Shown piece by piece: positions 25,781 through 33,390 of a stretch of DNA of 46,993 nt. Source of the stretch: an uncultured beta proteobacterium (GTDB lineage: Bacteria > Pseudomonadota > Gammaproteobacteria > Burkholderiales > Burkholderiaceae_C); assembly GCA_903828235.1 (NCBI GenBank), contig CAIKLM010000100.1, forward strand, positions 1 to 46,993, written 5' to 3'. Numbering within the stretch: position 1 is the stretch's first letter; every line of letters starts with the position of its first letter. The position numbers and the translations under genes were made by a program. Below the pieces are notes generated by a model. That model did not search any database and was not told where the DNA came from. It worked only from the letters and a program-made list of their open reading frames with translations.

Positions 25781-28579
25781 TCAGTCAGCCGCCCACACCT
25801 CGGACGCCGGCCGGCACGACTCCAGAAGCGAGGCGACAGACAGCAGGAAGGCTGCATCGTCGCGGCGGTAGAACACGACGTTGCCGAAGCCGAGCTGTTC
25901 CGGATCGGTGACGCCCGTGAACGCGATGCGCTGCAGCCGATGGACCCAACGCCCCCGGGCGAACTGGCCGTCCTCGACGCAGTCGAACACCACCGCATCC
26001 CAACCCGCGTCGGCCATGCGCCGGATCGCGGCCCGCACGACCTCGACCGGCTGCTGCGGGAAGTGGGTCCCGTACTCGACCATGACCAGCTTCGGCCGCT
26101 GAGCGGCCAGGTCCATGGAGTTCAGCACGTCGAAGTCGAAACCCTCGGCGTCGATCTTGACGAAGTCGACCTCGCCCAGGCCCTGCTCGCGGCAGAAGGC
26201 GTCCAGCCGCACGCAGGGCACCGTGAGCGTCTGCGCGGTGGCGCTGAAGGGAGACGCGCCAAGGCCCGAGAGCCCGTCGACCTGCGCCTTGTGGAACAGG
26301 ACCTCGCCCGCCTCGCAGTCGCTCACCGCCGCGGCGTGCAGGCGCCACTGGCCCGACCAGGGCGCGAGCTGACGGCGCGCACGCTCGCGCGCCTGGGGGT
26401 CCGGCTCGAAGAGATCGGCGCTCCAGCCCGCGGCGAGGAACGGCGTGCTCATCGTGCCGTAGCAAGCGCCGACATCGATCATCCGCCGGCCGCAGGTCTC
26501 GCCCAGTGACTCGAAGTAGGGCAGCACCAGCGACGCGACCAGCGCGTTGTCGGTCAGCAGCCGCAAATCGGCACGCCGGGGCACCGCTTCGTCGGCCCAG
26601 ACCTGAAGCTGCGCCAGGAGCTCCCGCCGCGGCATCGTCGCCAAGCCGGCATAGCGCGCCCGCTGACGCGCCACCACCTGCTCCAACGCAGCGCCCACCC
26701 GCTGCGAGAAGGCAGCCGTGTCCAGCCAGGGCGGGACGGGTCGGCGAGCAGCCTCCTGCAGGATCGATCGAACGCGCTGCCGCTCGGCGGGGTCGGTGGC
26801 CAGGCGCTCGGCCGTGACCAGGTACTGTTCGTCGTCGTCGCACACCAGCGACTCCAGCCCCACCAGCGTCATCAGCGAGGCGCCGTGCTGCGACCGGCCG
26901 ACCCGGCCGCGGCGCACCACGGGCGGCACGCCCACCGTGAGCGGATCGATCAGCGAGCAGGCACCCGAGAACGGGAACGGGTCCAGGTACACATCGGCCA
27001 GGGCCAGGATGCGGTGCACGTCGGCGCGGGTGGGCACCGGGTCGATCACCTTGACGCGGTCGTGCGCCAGCCCGTGCTCGGCCAGTTCCTGCTGCAGCCG
27101 CAGCAGGAAGGGCACTCGCTGGTAGGAGTTGCTCCAGTTCGGGTTGAAGGGCATCAGCACCAGCACGGCGTCCGGCAGGCGCTGCAGCAGTCTCATCCAG
27201 GTGCGCGTCTGCTCCGGTACCAGCTTGAAGAAATTCGCGCCCGAGAACAGCACGCAGGCATCGGCCGCCAGCCCCAGCGAGGCGCGGTCGACCTCGATCG
27301 TGGCCTCGTCTTGGTCGTGCTGGTAGGCGTAGTAGTTGACTGAGCCCTCGAGCAGCTCCAGGTGCTCGGTGTAGTGCTCGCGGGCGTCGGGGGCAGCCTC
27401 GTTCCACGCGGCGCTGAGCAGCACGTCGACCTGCGTGCCGCCGGTAGTGACCGGCGACGCGACTGTCGCCACCTGCAGCGGCGCCACCCGGCACGCCGCC
27501 AGCCGGGCGGTGGCGTTGGTCACCGCGGTGGCGTTGGTCGCCAGCATCAGCACGTCGAGCTGCTCGCCGCGCAGCAGTTCGACCTGCACGCCGGTGTTGC
27601 CGGCCGGCAGCACCTTGACGCGATCCACGCGCGACAGGAACAGCTTTTCGAGCGGGTGCCCCGTCCACTGCATCGCGTACAGCGTGATGTCGAAGCGGCT
27701 GCGGTCCAGCGCGTCGAGGTGCGAGAACGTGAACCAGCTCTCCGTCTGCGGCAGGAAGTGCTGCGCCAGCACGCCGAGCCGCACTCGGCCCTTGGCTGCA
27801 TCGCCCAGGCGCGGTGCCCGGCCGTGCAGCACCGGGATGCCATCGGCCACGAGGCCCAGCGCGATCAGCTCGCCGCGCTGCGCGTAGAGGGAGCGCAGGT
27901 TGTCGCTGCAGAAGTAGGCCTGGATGGCGTTCAGGCGCTCCCCGAAGCGTCGCGCCAGTGCAAGCGCCCAATCGTGGTCGCTGCCGCCGATCCGGGTCAT
28001 GACGTCTGCGTGCACGCGCGCCGTCAGCGCCACGAGGTGACGCGCGGCCCGATCGGCATCGCCGGGTTCATGGTGGATTTCCACCGGCTGCATCAGTTCC
28101 TCGAGCCAGGCCTGGGCCAACAGGGGCGGCAAGGCCCGCAGGTTCGCGGGCAGCGGCCACCGCGACGCGGGCGCCATCAGCCAGCGCGCCGCCAGACGGC
28201 CCAGCGTGGGCTCCCGGCCGTCTTCGAGCCACTCGATGAGAGCCCGGTCCTCGGGCTGCGGCGGCATCTGCCGCGCCCCGGAACCCGCCATCACGGCATG
28301 CAGCTCGGCCAGCCCGCAGCCCCAGGCGGCCGCGAACGCATCGTCAGGCAGCTCGGCCAGCATGGCCGCGAAGCCCCGCCGCAATTCCAGCAGCGAGAAC
28401 ATGAACCGCAGGTGCCCGTCGCGTCGGAAGGCATCGACCAGCGCGCGAGCCTGCGCCAGCAGCCCGCGGATCATCGCCTCGAGGCCGGTGTCCTGCGGCC
28501 GCCCGGGCTGCGCGGGCGGGTGGGTATGGGGCGCCGCCGCTTCGGCATCGGCGGCTTCGATCGTCATCAATTCGGTCAT
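25781..28579 (-). CDS. GT41-type (HMW1C/SPINDLY-like) glycosyltransferase fused to FkbM methyltransferase
   Basis: A 932-aa protein with three parts. Residues ~1-250 are helical without clear TPR repeats. Residues ~265-650 are a GT-B glycosyltransferase of the GT41 clan: FSGANFFKLVPE has Lys452 at the nucleotide-contacting Lys of OGT/HMW1C, and VYLDPFPFSGACSLIDPLTVGVPPVV resembles the HMW1C DPFPF region instead of the OGT HTT motif. Residues ~690-900 are an FkbM-family methyltransferase: MIDVGACYGTMSTPF (from Met700) for SAM, then DFVKIDAEGFDFDVLNSM. The frame is continuous, so it is a real fusion. A Shine-Dalgarno AAGGA precedes ATG 28579. Position next to flagellin genes suggests it glycosylates flagellin and methylates the sugar (inference). 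Confidence 0.82.
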   Translation of the reverse strand: MTELMTIEAADAEAAAPHTHPPAQPGRPQDTGLEAMIRGLLAQARALVDAFRRDGHLRFMFSLLELRRGFAAMLAELPDDAFAAAWGCGLAELHAVMAGSGARQMPPQPEDRALIEWLEDGREPTLGRLAARWLMAPASRWPLPANLRALPPLLAQAWLEELMQPVEIHHEPGDADRAARHLVALTARVHADVMTRIGGSDHDWALALARRFGERLNAIQAYFCSDNLRSLYAQRGELIALGLVADGIPVLHGRAPRLGDAAKGRVRLGVLAQHFLPQTESWFTFSHLDALDRSRFDITLYAMQWTGHPLEKLFLSRVDRVKVLPAGNTGVQVELLRGEQLDVLMLATNATAVTNATARLAACRVAPLQVATVASPVTTGGTQVDVLLSAAWNEAAPDAREHYTEHLELLEGSVNYYAYQHDQDEATIEVDRASLGLAADACVLFSGANFFKLVPEQTRTWMRLLQRLPDAVLVLMPFNPNWSNSYQRVPFLLRLQQELAEHGLAHDRVKVIDPVPTRADVHRILALADVYLDPFPFSGACSLIDPLTVGVPPVVRRGRVGRSQHGASLMTLVGLESLVCDDDEQYLVTAERLATDPAERQRVRSILQEAARRPVPPWLDTAAFSQRVGAALEQVVARQRARYAGLATMPRRELLAQLQVWADEAVPRRADLRLLTDNALVASLVLPYFESLGETCGRRMIDVGACYGTMSTPFLAAGWSADLFEPDPQARERARRQLAPWSGQWRLHAAAVSDCEAGEVLFHKAQVDGLSGLGASPFSATAQTLTVPCVRLDAFCREQGLGEVDFVKIDAEGFDFDVLNSMDLAAQRPKLVMVEYGTHFPQQPVEVVRAAIRRMADAGWDAVVFDCVEDGQFARGRWVHRLQRIAFTGVTDPEQLGFGNVVFYRRDDAAFLLSVASLLESCRPASEVWAAD

Positions 28580-28620
28580 CGCGGTCCTTCAAGGGGGTGA
28601 TCGGTGGCAGCGTGCCGGCC

Positions 28621-30597
28621 TCACGCCGCCTGCGCCGTCGCGGGGGGCGGCAGCAAGTCGATGTCGGTGCTGGGCACGTGCGCGGGCGGCAGCCCATCGC
28701 ACCAGCGCCGCCACACCGTCGCCAGGGCGGCCTCGAAGCGCCGGGTGTAGGCCGGGGTGTCGAACAGCGGCAGCTGCAGCCGGTTGTCCACCAGGTGCGC
28801 CCGCAGGCCCGGTAGCACGTCCGGGTCGGTGGCCATGGTCACCAGCGCAGCCTCGTAGTCCTCGACCGAGCCCATCGCCAGGCCTTCCAGGCCGACGGCC
28901 GCCAGCAGGCTGGCCGCCACCCGCGAGGCGAAGCTCTCGCCCGGCAGCGTCAGCACCGGCACGCCGGCCCACAGCGCATCGGCGGCCGTGGTGTGGGCGT
29001 TGTACGGCCAGGTGTCGACGAACACGTCGGCCAGGGCCAGGCGCGAGAAGTGCACGTCGTAGGGCACGTGCGGCGCGAAGAAGATGCGCTCCGGCGCCAC
29101 GCCGCGGCGCGCGGCCTCGCGGCGCACGTTGTCGTGAAGCTGCCCGTTGCTCTCGCGGACCCACAGCACCGCGCGCGGCACGCGGCGCATCACGCGGCAC
29201 CAGGCGTCGAAGGCCTGCGGGCCGATCTTGTAGGTGTGGTTGAACGTGCACATCACGAAGGCGTCCTCGGGCAGGCCGGCCTGGGCACGCGACATCGGCT
29301 GCGGCAGCGGCCGCCAGCGCCCGTTGGGCTGGAAGCAGCCGGGCAGCTGCACGATCCGTTCGCTGAACTGCGCCTCGTGGGCCAGCGGCGACGCGATGGC
29401 GTCGCCCACGAAGTAGTCGATGAAGCTGGCGCCCGTCGTGCCGGGGTAGCCCAGGTAGCCCAGCTGCAGCGGCGCAGGCCGCGCCGCAAACACGCCCAGG
29501 CGGTGGCCGCGGGTGTGCCCCGCCAGGTCCACCAGCAGGTCGGTCTCGTCGGCGCGGATGCGCGCGGCGGCGTCGGCGTCCGACTGCCCGCGGATGTCCA
29601 CGAAACGGTCTGCCGATGCGGCGATGCGCGCCCGCAGGGCCGAGCCGTCGTCGGGGCCGCTGCTGTACAGCACCACCTCGAAGCGGCTGCGGTCCATCTG
29701 CTCCAGCACCTCCACGAGCAGCTGCGACACGGGGTGCTCGCGGAAGTCGTAGCTGACGAAGCCCACGCGCACGCGGGCGCGCGCCGCACGTTTCGCGCGC
29801 GCGGCATCGTCCAGCGGGGGCAGCAGCCGCGCACTGGCGGCACAGGCCGCTGACTCCTGCGCCGCCGCCACGCGCTGCAGGGCCGCCGGCAGGGGCAGGG
29901 ACAGGGTGGCGAAGGCCGCCACCACGCGCGCACGCTGCTGCGGGCTTTCCGACAGTCCGCGCGCGATGGCGTCGATGTCGGCGTCGAGGTCGCTCCAGTC
30001 GGCAAGGAAGCGCTTCTCGAAGGACAGCTGGCACAGGGCCTCCAGCTTGTGGGGCTGCAGGGCCAGCACCGTCTTCAGGCACTCCACGGCTTCGCGCTTG
30101 AGGCCCTGGTCGCGGAAGGCGTCCGCCATGATCACGTGCACCCCCACCACCCCCGGGTTGACGCCCAGCGCGCGGATCAGCACGTCGAGCGCCTCGCGCG
30201 GGCGGCACAGCGCCAGCAGCATGCTGGCGTGGCGCGCCATCGCCTCCGGCTCCTGGGTGCCGGCGGCCTCCAGCGCCGCGAAGGCCGCCGCACTGTCGGC
30301 GTAGCGATGCTGTCTGGCCAGCACATCGCCCAGCACCTGCTGGCCCAGCACGTGGCCGGGCTCGAGCGCCAGCAGCCGGCGCGCGGCAGCCTCGGCAGCC
30401 TCGAAGGCGCCGGCATGGCGCCGGGCGTTGGCCAGGTTGAGCCAGTACAGGGCGTCGTCCGGCGTGGCGCGGGTGGCCGCCTCGAAGGCCCGGGCGGCAG
30501 CCGCCCAGTCGTGCCGAGCCATGAGGTCGCGGCCGGCCTGCCAGTGGCGGGCACCGCTGGCGCCGCGCGAAGGCCGCGTCGATGCTGCGGCGCTCAT
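28621..30597 (-). CDS. TPR-containing GT41 O-GlcNAc-transferase-like glycosyltransferase
   Basis: A 658-aa protein: TPR helices in the first ~190 residues (WAAAARAFEAATRATPDDALYWLNLANARRHAG and following), then a GT41 catalytic domain starting at RVRVGFVSYDF. Functional landmarks of OGT are kept: LGYPGTTGASFIDYF, FNHTYKI with Lys457, and DTWPYNAHTTAADALWAGVPV with His535-Thr536-Thr537. It therefore looks like an active Ser/Thr or Asn glycosyltransferase. Its start ATG overlaps the stop of a 30-codon leader ORF and has only a weak ribosome site of its own. It is 41 bp upstream of the GT41-FkbM gene, same strand. The strand divergence from flagellin 1 and the proximity point to flagellin modification. 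Confidence 0.85.
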   Translation of the reverse strand: MSAAASTRPSRGASGARHWQAGRDLMARHDWAAAARAFEAATRATPDDALYWLNLANARRHAGAFEAAEAAARRLLALEPGHVLGQQVLGDVLARQHRYADSAAAFAALEAAGTQEPEAMARHASMLLALCRPREALDVLIRALGVNPGVVGVHVIMADAFRDQGLKREAVECLKTVLALQPHKLEALCQLSFEKRFLADWSDLDADIDAIARGLSESPQQRARVVAAFATLSLPLPAALQRVAAAQESAACAASARLLPPLDDAARAKRAARARVRVGFVSYDFREHPVSQLLVEVLEQMDRSRFEVVLYSSGPDDGSALRARIAASADRFVDIRGQSDADAAARIRADETDLLVDLAGHTRGHRLGVFAARPAPLQLGYLGYPGTTGASFIDYFVGDAIASPLAHEAQFSERIVQLPGCFQPNGRWRPLPQPMSRAQAGLPEDAFVMCTFNHTYKIGPQAFDAWCRVMRRVPRAVLWVRESNGQLHDNVRREAARRGVAPERIFFAPHVPYDVHFSRLALADVFVDTWPYNAHTTAADALWAGVPVLTLPGESFASRVAASLLAAVGLEGLAMGSVEDYEAALVTMATDPDVLPGLRAHLVDNRLQLPLFDTPAYTRRFEAALATVWRRWCDGLPPAHVPSTDIDLLPPPATAQAA

Positions 30598-30686
30598 TGC
30601 AGGCCCCGCGCAAGGCGCAGGCGACCAGGCTGGACGGGCGCCCGGCGACGCCCTGCGGGCTGGGTGTGGAAGGTCTTGGGGTTCAT
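30594..30686 (-). CDS. 30-codon leader ORF coupled to the TPR-GT41 gene (candidate)
   Basis: ATG at 30686-30684 opens a 30-aa frame (MNPKTFHTQPAGRRRAPVQP...) whose TGA overlaps the ATG of the glycosyltransferase as ATGA. A proper GGAG lies 8 nt before its ATG, whereas the downstream gene lacks a clear site, so translation of the enzyme may depend on this ORF. The GGAG is inside the 3' arm of the hairpin at 30687-30713. The peptide is basic and resembles no known family. It could also be a chance ORF. Confidence 0.4.
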   Translation of the reverse strand: MNPKTFHTQPAGRRRAPVQPGRLRLARGLQ

Positions 30687-30713
30687 GGGGTCTCCGGCCT
30701 CGGCCGGAGCCCC
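30687..30713 (-). promoter_or_regulatory. Hairpin burying the leader-ORF ribosome-binding site
   Basis: GGGG (30687-30690), T bulge, CTCCGGCC (30692-30699), loop TC, GGCCGGAG (30702-30709), CCCC (30710-30713): 12 pairs with one bulge. On the minus strand the structure ends right at the ATG of the leader ORF and the GGAG Shine-Dalgarno is within the stem. Confidence 0.5.
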
Positions 30714-30858
30714 AACGGCACCGGCACGCACAGGGGCCTTCGGGCCTTGCCTGCGCCGCGGCATGTTCCCGCCGCCTTGAGCCTGTCGATGCCCCGAACA
30801 GCCCCCCGCGCGCACCGCTATTCGTCTGGACGACCGGAAATAAGACCGTTTCAGGGCC

Positions 30859-30885
30859 TAAACCTTCGGCAAGCCGGATCGAAAA
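30859..30885 (+). promoter_or_regulatory. Sigma28 (FliA) promoter of flagellin 1
   Basis: TAAACCTT (30859-30866), 11-bp spacer, ATCGAAAA (30878-30885), compared with the consensus TAAAGTTT-N11-GCCGATAA. Spacing is exact; the -10 matches at the central CGA and terminal AA. Flagellin 2 has a matching element in the homologous position. Confidence 0.6.
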
Positions 30886-30893
30886 CCCGTCAA

Positions 30894-30928
30894 CGCAGCC
30901 GCCAGTTCGGGGCTGCGAGGTCCGGACC
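30894..30928 (+). promoter_or_regulatory. 5'-terminal hairpin and palindrome of the flagellin 1 leader
   Basis: CGCAGCC (30894-30900) pairs with GGCTGCG (30911-30917), loop 10 nt; the expected transcription start (~7 nt after the -10) is around 30892, so the stem would sit at the very 5' end of the mRNA. A perfect palindrome GGTCCGGACC (30919-30928) follows. Both are conserved before flagellin 2. Confidence 0.5.
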
Positions 30929-31062
30929 AAACGGGGGTCGCGGCAAGGCTGCGGCAACGCGGCAGTGCCACGGCGGCATCGGTTGGCCCGGGCGGGTTTC
31001 CCGGCGAAGCGGCTGCTGCCGGGCAAGTGCCCAGGGTCAACCATCACCTTTCGGAGCTTTCG

Positions 31063-31923
31063 ATGTCCAGCATCAACACCAACCTGATCTCGCTGAACGC
31101 CCAGCGCAACCTCAAGACCAGCCAGGGCGACCTCGCCACATCGATCCAGCGCCTGTCGTCAGGCCTGCGCGTCAACACCGCCCGTGACGACGCCGCCGGC
31201 CTGGCCATCAGCGAGCGCATGAACACCCAGGTGCGCGGCATGAACGTCGCTATGCGCAACACCAGCGACGCGATCTCCCTGGCCCAGGTGGCCGAGGGCG
31301 CGCTGGGCAAGACGGGCGACATGTTCCAGCGCATGCGCGAGCTGGCCGTGCAGGCCGCCAACGGCACCAACAACAGCGACGACCTCGTCAGCCTGAACCG
31401 CGAGTTCGTGCAGATGGCCCAGGAAGTGACGCGTACGCTGGGCGGCACGCAGTTCAACGGCGTGACCATCCTGTCGTCGACCGGCAGCAACAACTTCCAG
31501 ATCGGCGCCAACAACAACAGCCTGATCGACCGCCTGTCGTTCGACAACTACGCCTGGACAGCCGCAGCGGCCATCACCGACGTGACGGGGAACGCCGTCA
31601 TCACCGGCACGCAGACGCCCACGATGCAGATCACCAGCCAGGCCGACGCCCAGGCGGCCATCGCCGGCATCGACACGGCCCTCGACGAGATCAACAGCCA
31701 GCGCGCCACCTGGGGCTCGCGCCAAAACCGCTTCGAAAACGTGGTGTCCAACCTGATGTCGGCGGTGGAGAACCAGACCGCCGCGCGCGGCCGAATCGTC
31801 GATGCCAACTACGCGGCCGAGACGGCCAGCCTGTCGCGCGCCAGCATCCTGCAGCAGGCCGGCAACGCCATGGTGGCGCAGGCCAACCAGCTGCCGCAGC
31901 AGGTGCTCTCGCTGCTGCGCTGA
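31063..31923 (+). CDS. fliC: Flagellin (copy 1)
   Basis: A 286-aa short flagellin: complete N-terminal D0/D1 (INTNLISLNAQRNL; IQRLSSGLRVNTARDDAAGLAISERM), a small central region without a D3 domain, and C-terminal D0 (AGNAMVAQANQLPQQVLSLLR). The TLR5-recognised segment QRMRELAVQ is retained. By eye it differs from copy 2 at 15 positions (about 95 % identity). At the conserved C-terminal DADYA..E...SRAQIL it has DANYA...SRASIL, replacing residues nearly invariant in flagellins. GGAG lies 9 nt before the ATG. It is the filament protein; the sigma28 promoter and a terminator make it a monocistronic unit. Confidence 0.95.
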   Translation: MSSINTNLISLNAQRNLKTSQGDLATSIQRLSSGLRVNTARDDAAGLAISERMNTQVRGMNVAMRNTSDAISLAQVAEGALGKTGDMFQRMRELAVQAANGTNNSDDLVSLNREFVQMAQEVTRTLGGTQFNGVTILSSTGSNNFQIGANNNSLIDRLSFDNYAWTAAAAITDVTGNAVITGTQTPTMQITSQADAQAAIAGIDTALDEINSQRATWGSRQNRFENVVSNLMSAVENQTAARGRIVDANYAAETASLSRASILQQAGNAMVAQANQLPQQVLSLLR

Positions 31924-31966
31924 CTGGCCTGCCGCCGGCGACAGGCCGGCATGGACGAGATGGACA

Positions 31967-31990
31967 GAGCCCGCCCCCGGCGGGCTCTTT
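31967..31990 (+). terminator. Terminator of flagellin 1
   Basis: GAGCCCGCC (31967-31975), loop CCC, GGCGGGCTC (31979-31987), followed by TTT: a 9-bp stem with a short T-run, 43 nt after the stop. Confidence 0.75.
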
Positions 31991-32117
31991 GCATGGTGGG
32001 TCCTTCGCCAATCGAGGTTCGCTGTGCCGATCCGGAAGCCTGTCGCCCTCTGAAGAGCCGGCGCGCTTGAGTCCGAACAAGGCTTGTTGGGTGCCCCTTA
32101 TCGCGCGACCGCCTGCG

Positions 32118-32144
32118 TGAAGCTTCCGCGGGCCGCGACGAAAA
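32118..32144 (+). promoter_or_regulatory. Sigma28 (FliA) promoter of flagellin 2
   Basis: TGAAGCTT (32118-32125), 11-bp spacer, GACGAAAA (32137-32144). The -10 matches GCCGATAA at six of eight positions. Confidence 0.6.
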
Positions 32145-32153
32145 CCTTCCCAA

Positions 32154-32350
32154 CGCAGCCGCCCGTTCGGGGCTGCGGGGTCCGGACCACCAGGGGGTCG
32201 TGGCAAGGCAGCGGCAACGCGGCCGTGCCACGGCAGCACCGATTGGCCCGGGCGGGTTCCCCGGCGAAGGGGCGGCTCACGAGAGCCGCCACGGGCCGGG
32301 GGTCTTTGCAGGCCACCGCCGCGTGCGCCCTGATGCGGCAGTCGCGGCGG
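32154..32350 (+). promoter_or_regulatory. Structured leader of flagellin 2 with extra hairpin block
   Basis: It begins with the same 5' stem as unit 1 (CGCAGCC 32154-32160 / GGCTGCG 32171-32177) and palindrome GGTCCGGACC (32179-32188). The extra block adds two perfect stems: GGCGGCTC (32271-32278) loop ACGA GAGCCGCC (32283-32290), and CCGCCGCG (32316-32323) / CGCGGCGG (32343-32350). Confidence 0.5.
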
Positions 32351-32397
32351 CAGCCGGGCAAGTGCCTAGGGTCAACCATCGTCCTTCGGAGTCATCC

Positions 32398-33258
32398 ATG
32401 TCCACCATCAACACCAACCTGATCTCGCTGAACGCCCAGCGCAACCTCAAGGCCAGCCAGGGCGACCTGGCCACCTCGATCCAGCGCCTGTCGTCGGGCC
32501 TGCGCGTCAACACCGCCCGCGACGACGCCGCCGGCCTGGCCATCAGCGAGCGCATGAACACCCAGGTGCGCGGCATGAACGTCGCCATGCGCAACACCAG
32601 CGACGCGATCTCCCTGGCCCAGGTGGCCGAGGGCGCGCTGGGCAAGACGGGCGACATCTTCCAGCGCATGCGCGAACTGGCCGTGCAGGCCGCCAACGGC
32701 ACCAACAACAGCGACGACCTCGTCAGCCTGAACCGCGAGTTCGTGCAGATGGCCCAGGAAGTGACGCGTACGCTGGGCGGCACGCAGTTCAACGGCGTGT
32801 CCATCCTGTCGTCGACCGGCAGCAACAACTTCCAGATCGGCGCCAACAACAACAGCCTGATCGACCGCCTGTCGTTCGACAACTACGCCTGGACGTCCGT
32901 GGCGGCCCTCACCAACGTGACGGGGAACGCCGTCATCACCGGCACGCAGACGCCCACGATGCAGATCACCAGCCAGGCCGACGCCCAGGCGGCCATCGCC
33001 GGCATCGACACGGCCCTCAACGAGATCAACAGCCAGCGCGCCACCTGGGGCGCCCGCCAGAACCGCTTCGAGAACGTGGTGTCCAACCTGATGTCGGCGG
33101 TGGAGAACCAGGCCGCCGCACGCGGCCGCATCGTCGACGCTGACTACGCCGCCGAGACGGCGAACCTGTCGCGGGCGCAGATCCTGCAGCAGGCTGGCAA
33201 CGCCATGGTGGCGCAGGCCAACCAGCTGCCGCAGCAGGTGATGAGCCTGCTGCGCTGA
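32398..33258 (+). CDS. fliC: Flagellin (copy 2)
   Basis: A 286-aa flagellin almost identical to copy 1, with the canonical C-terminal VDADYAAETANLSRAQILQ that copy 1 has lost. The central region reads TSVAALTNVTGN where copy 1 has TAAAAITDVTGN, giving an additional N-V-T sequon. D0/D1 are otherwise the same, including QRMRELAVQ. GGAG lies about 7 nt before the ATG. It has its own sigma28 promoter and terminator. By conserved residues it is the more standard of the tandem pair. Confidence 0.95.
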   Translation: MSTINTNLISLNAQRNLKASQGDLATSIQRLSSGLRVNTARDDAAGLAISERMNTQVRGMNVAMRNTSDAISLAQVAEGALGKTGDIFQRMRELAVQAANGTNNSDDLVSLNREFVQMAQEVTRTLGGTQFNGVSILSSTGSNNFQIGANNNSLIDRLSFDNYAWTSVAALTNVTGNAVITGTQTPTMQITSQADAQAAIAGIDTALNEINSQRATWGARQNRFENVVSNLMSAVENQAAARGRIVDADYAAETANLSRAQILQQAGNAMVAQANQLPQQVMSLLR

Positions 33259-33297
33259 TCGCGCAGCCGGCGGCACGCCGGCACGGATGGCAAGGAC

Positions 33298-33322
33298 CGA
33301 GCCCGCCCCCGGCGGGCTCGTT
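33298..33322 (+). terminator. Terminator of flagellin 2
   Basis: CGAGCCCGCC (33298-33307), loop CCC, GGCGGGCTCG (33311-33320), followed by TT: a 10-bp stem homologous to the flagellin 1 terminator. Confidence 0.75.
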
Positions 33323-33390
33323 GCATGTCGGGGGCGAACAGGGCGGGTTTGCCGGCCCTTATCGCGCGACCTTCCTCACGGACACGGCCC

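Larger units (their letters stand above)
30598..31062. other. Intergenic region between the TPR-GT41 gene and flagellin 1
   Basis: This 465-bp divergent gap holds, from left to right, the coupled leader ORF and hairpin of the glycosyltransferase, a comparatively AT-rich patch (30821-30862) that should hold minus-strand promoter elements, the sigma28 promoter of flagellin 1, and its ~170-nt transcribed leader. No other gene is seen. Confidence 0.6.
30880..31995 (+). repeat. Flagellin tandem duplication, unit 1
   Basis: Unit from the -10 of the flagellin 1 promoter through the terminator. It is highly similar to 32139-33327: leader, coding region and terminator are all duplicated, with the main length difference being ~80 extra bases in the second leader. 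Confidence 0.8.
31924..32397 (+). other. Intergenic region between flagellins 1 and 2
   Basis: These 474 bases contain the flagellin 1 terminator, about 100 bases without visible signals, the shared 16-mer CCCTTATCGCGCGACC (32095-32110, also before flagellin 3), the sigma28 promoter of flagellin 2 and its ~247-nt leader. No gene is seen. Confidence 0.6.
32139..33327 (+). repeat. Flagellin tandem duplication, unit 2
   Basis: Second unit, homologous to 30880-31995. The leader contains an extra block (about 32271-32350) that is absent from unit 1. Confidence 0.8.

Noticed and set aside
30598..31047. 150-residue N-terminal extension of the TPR-GT41 protein
   Set aside because: The extension runs through the flagellin 1 promoter and leader and resembles no domain; TPR repeats begin properly after ATG 30597.
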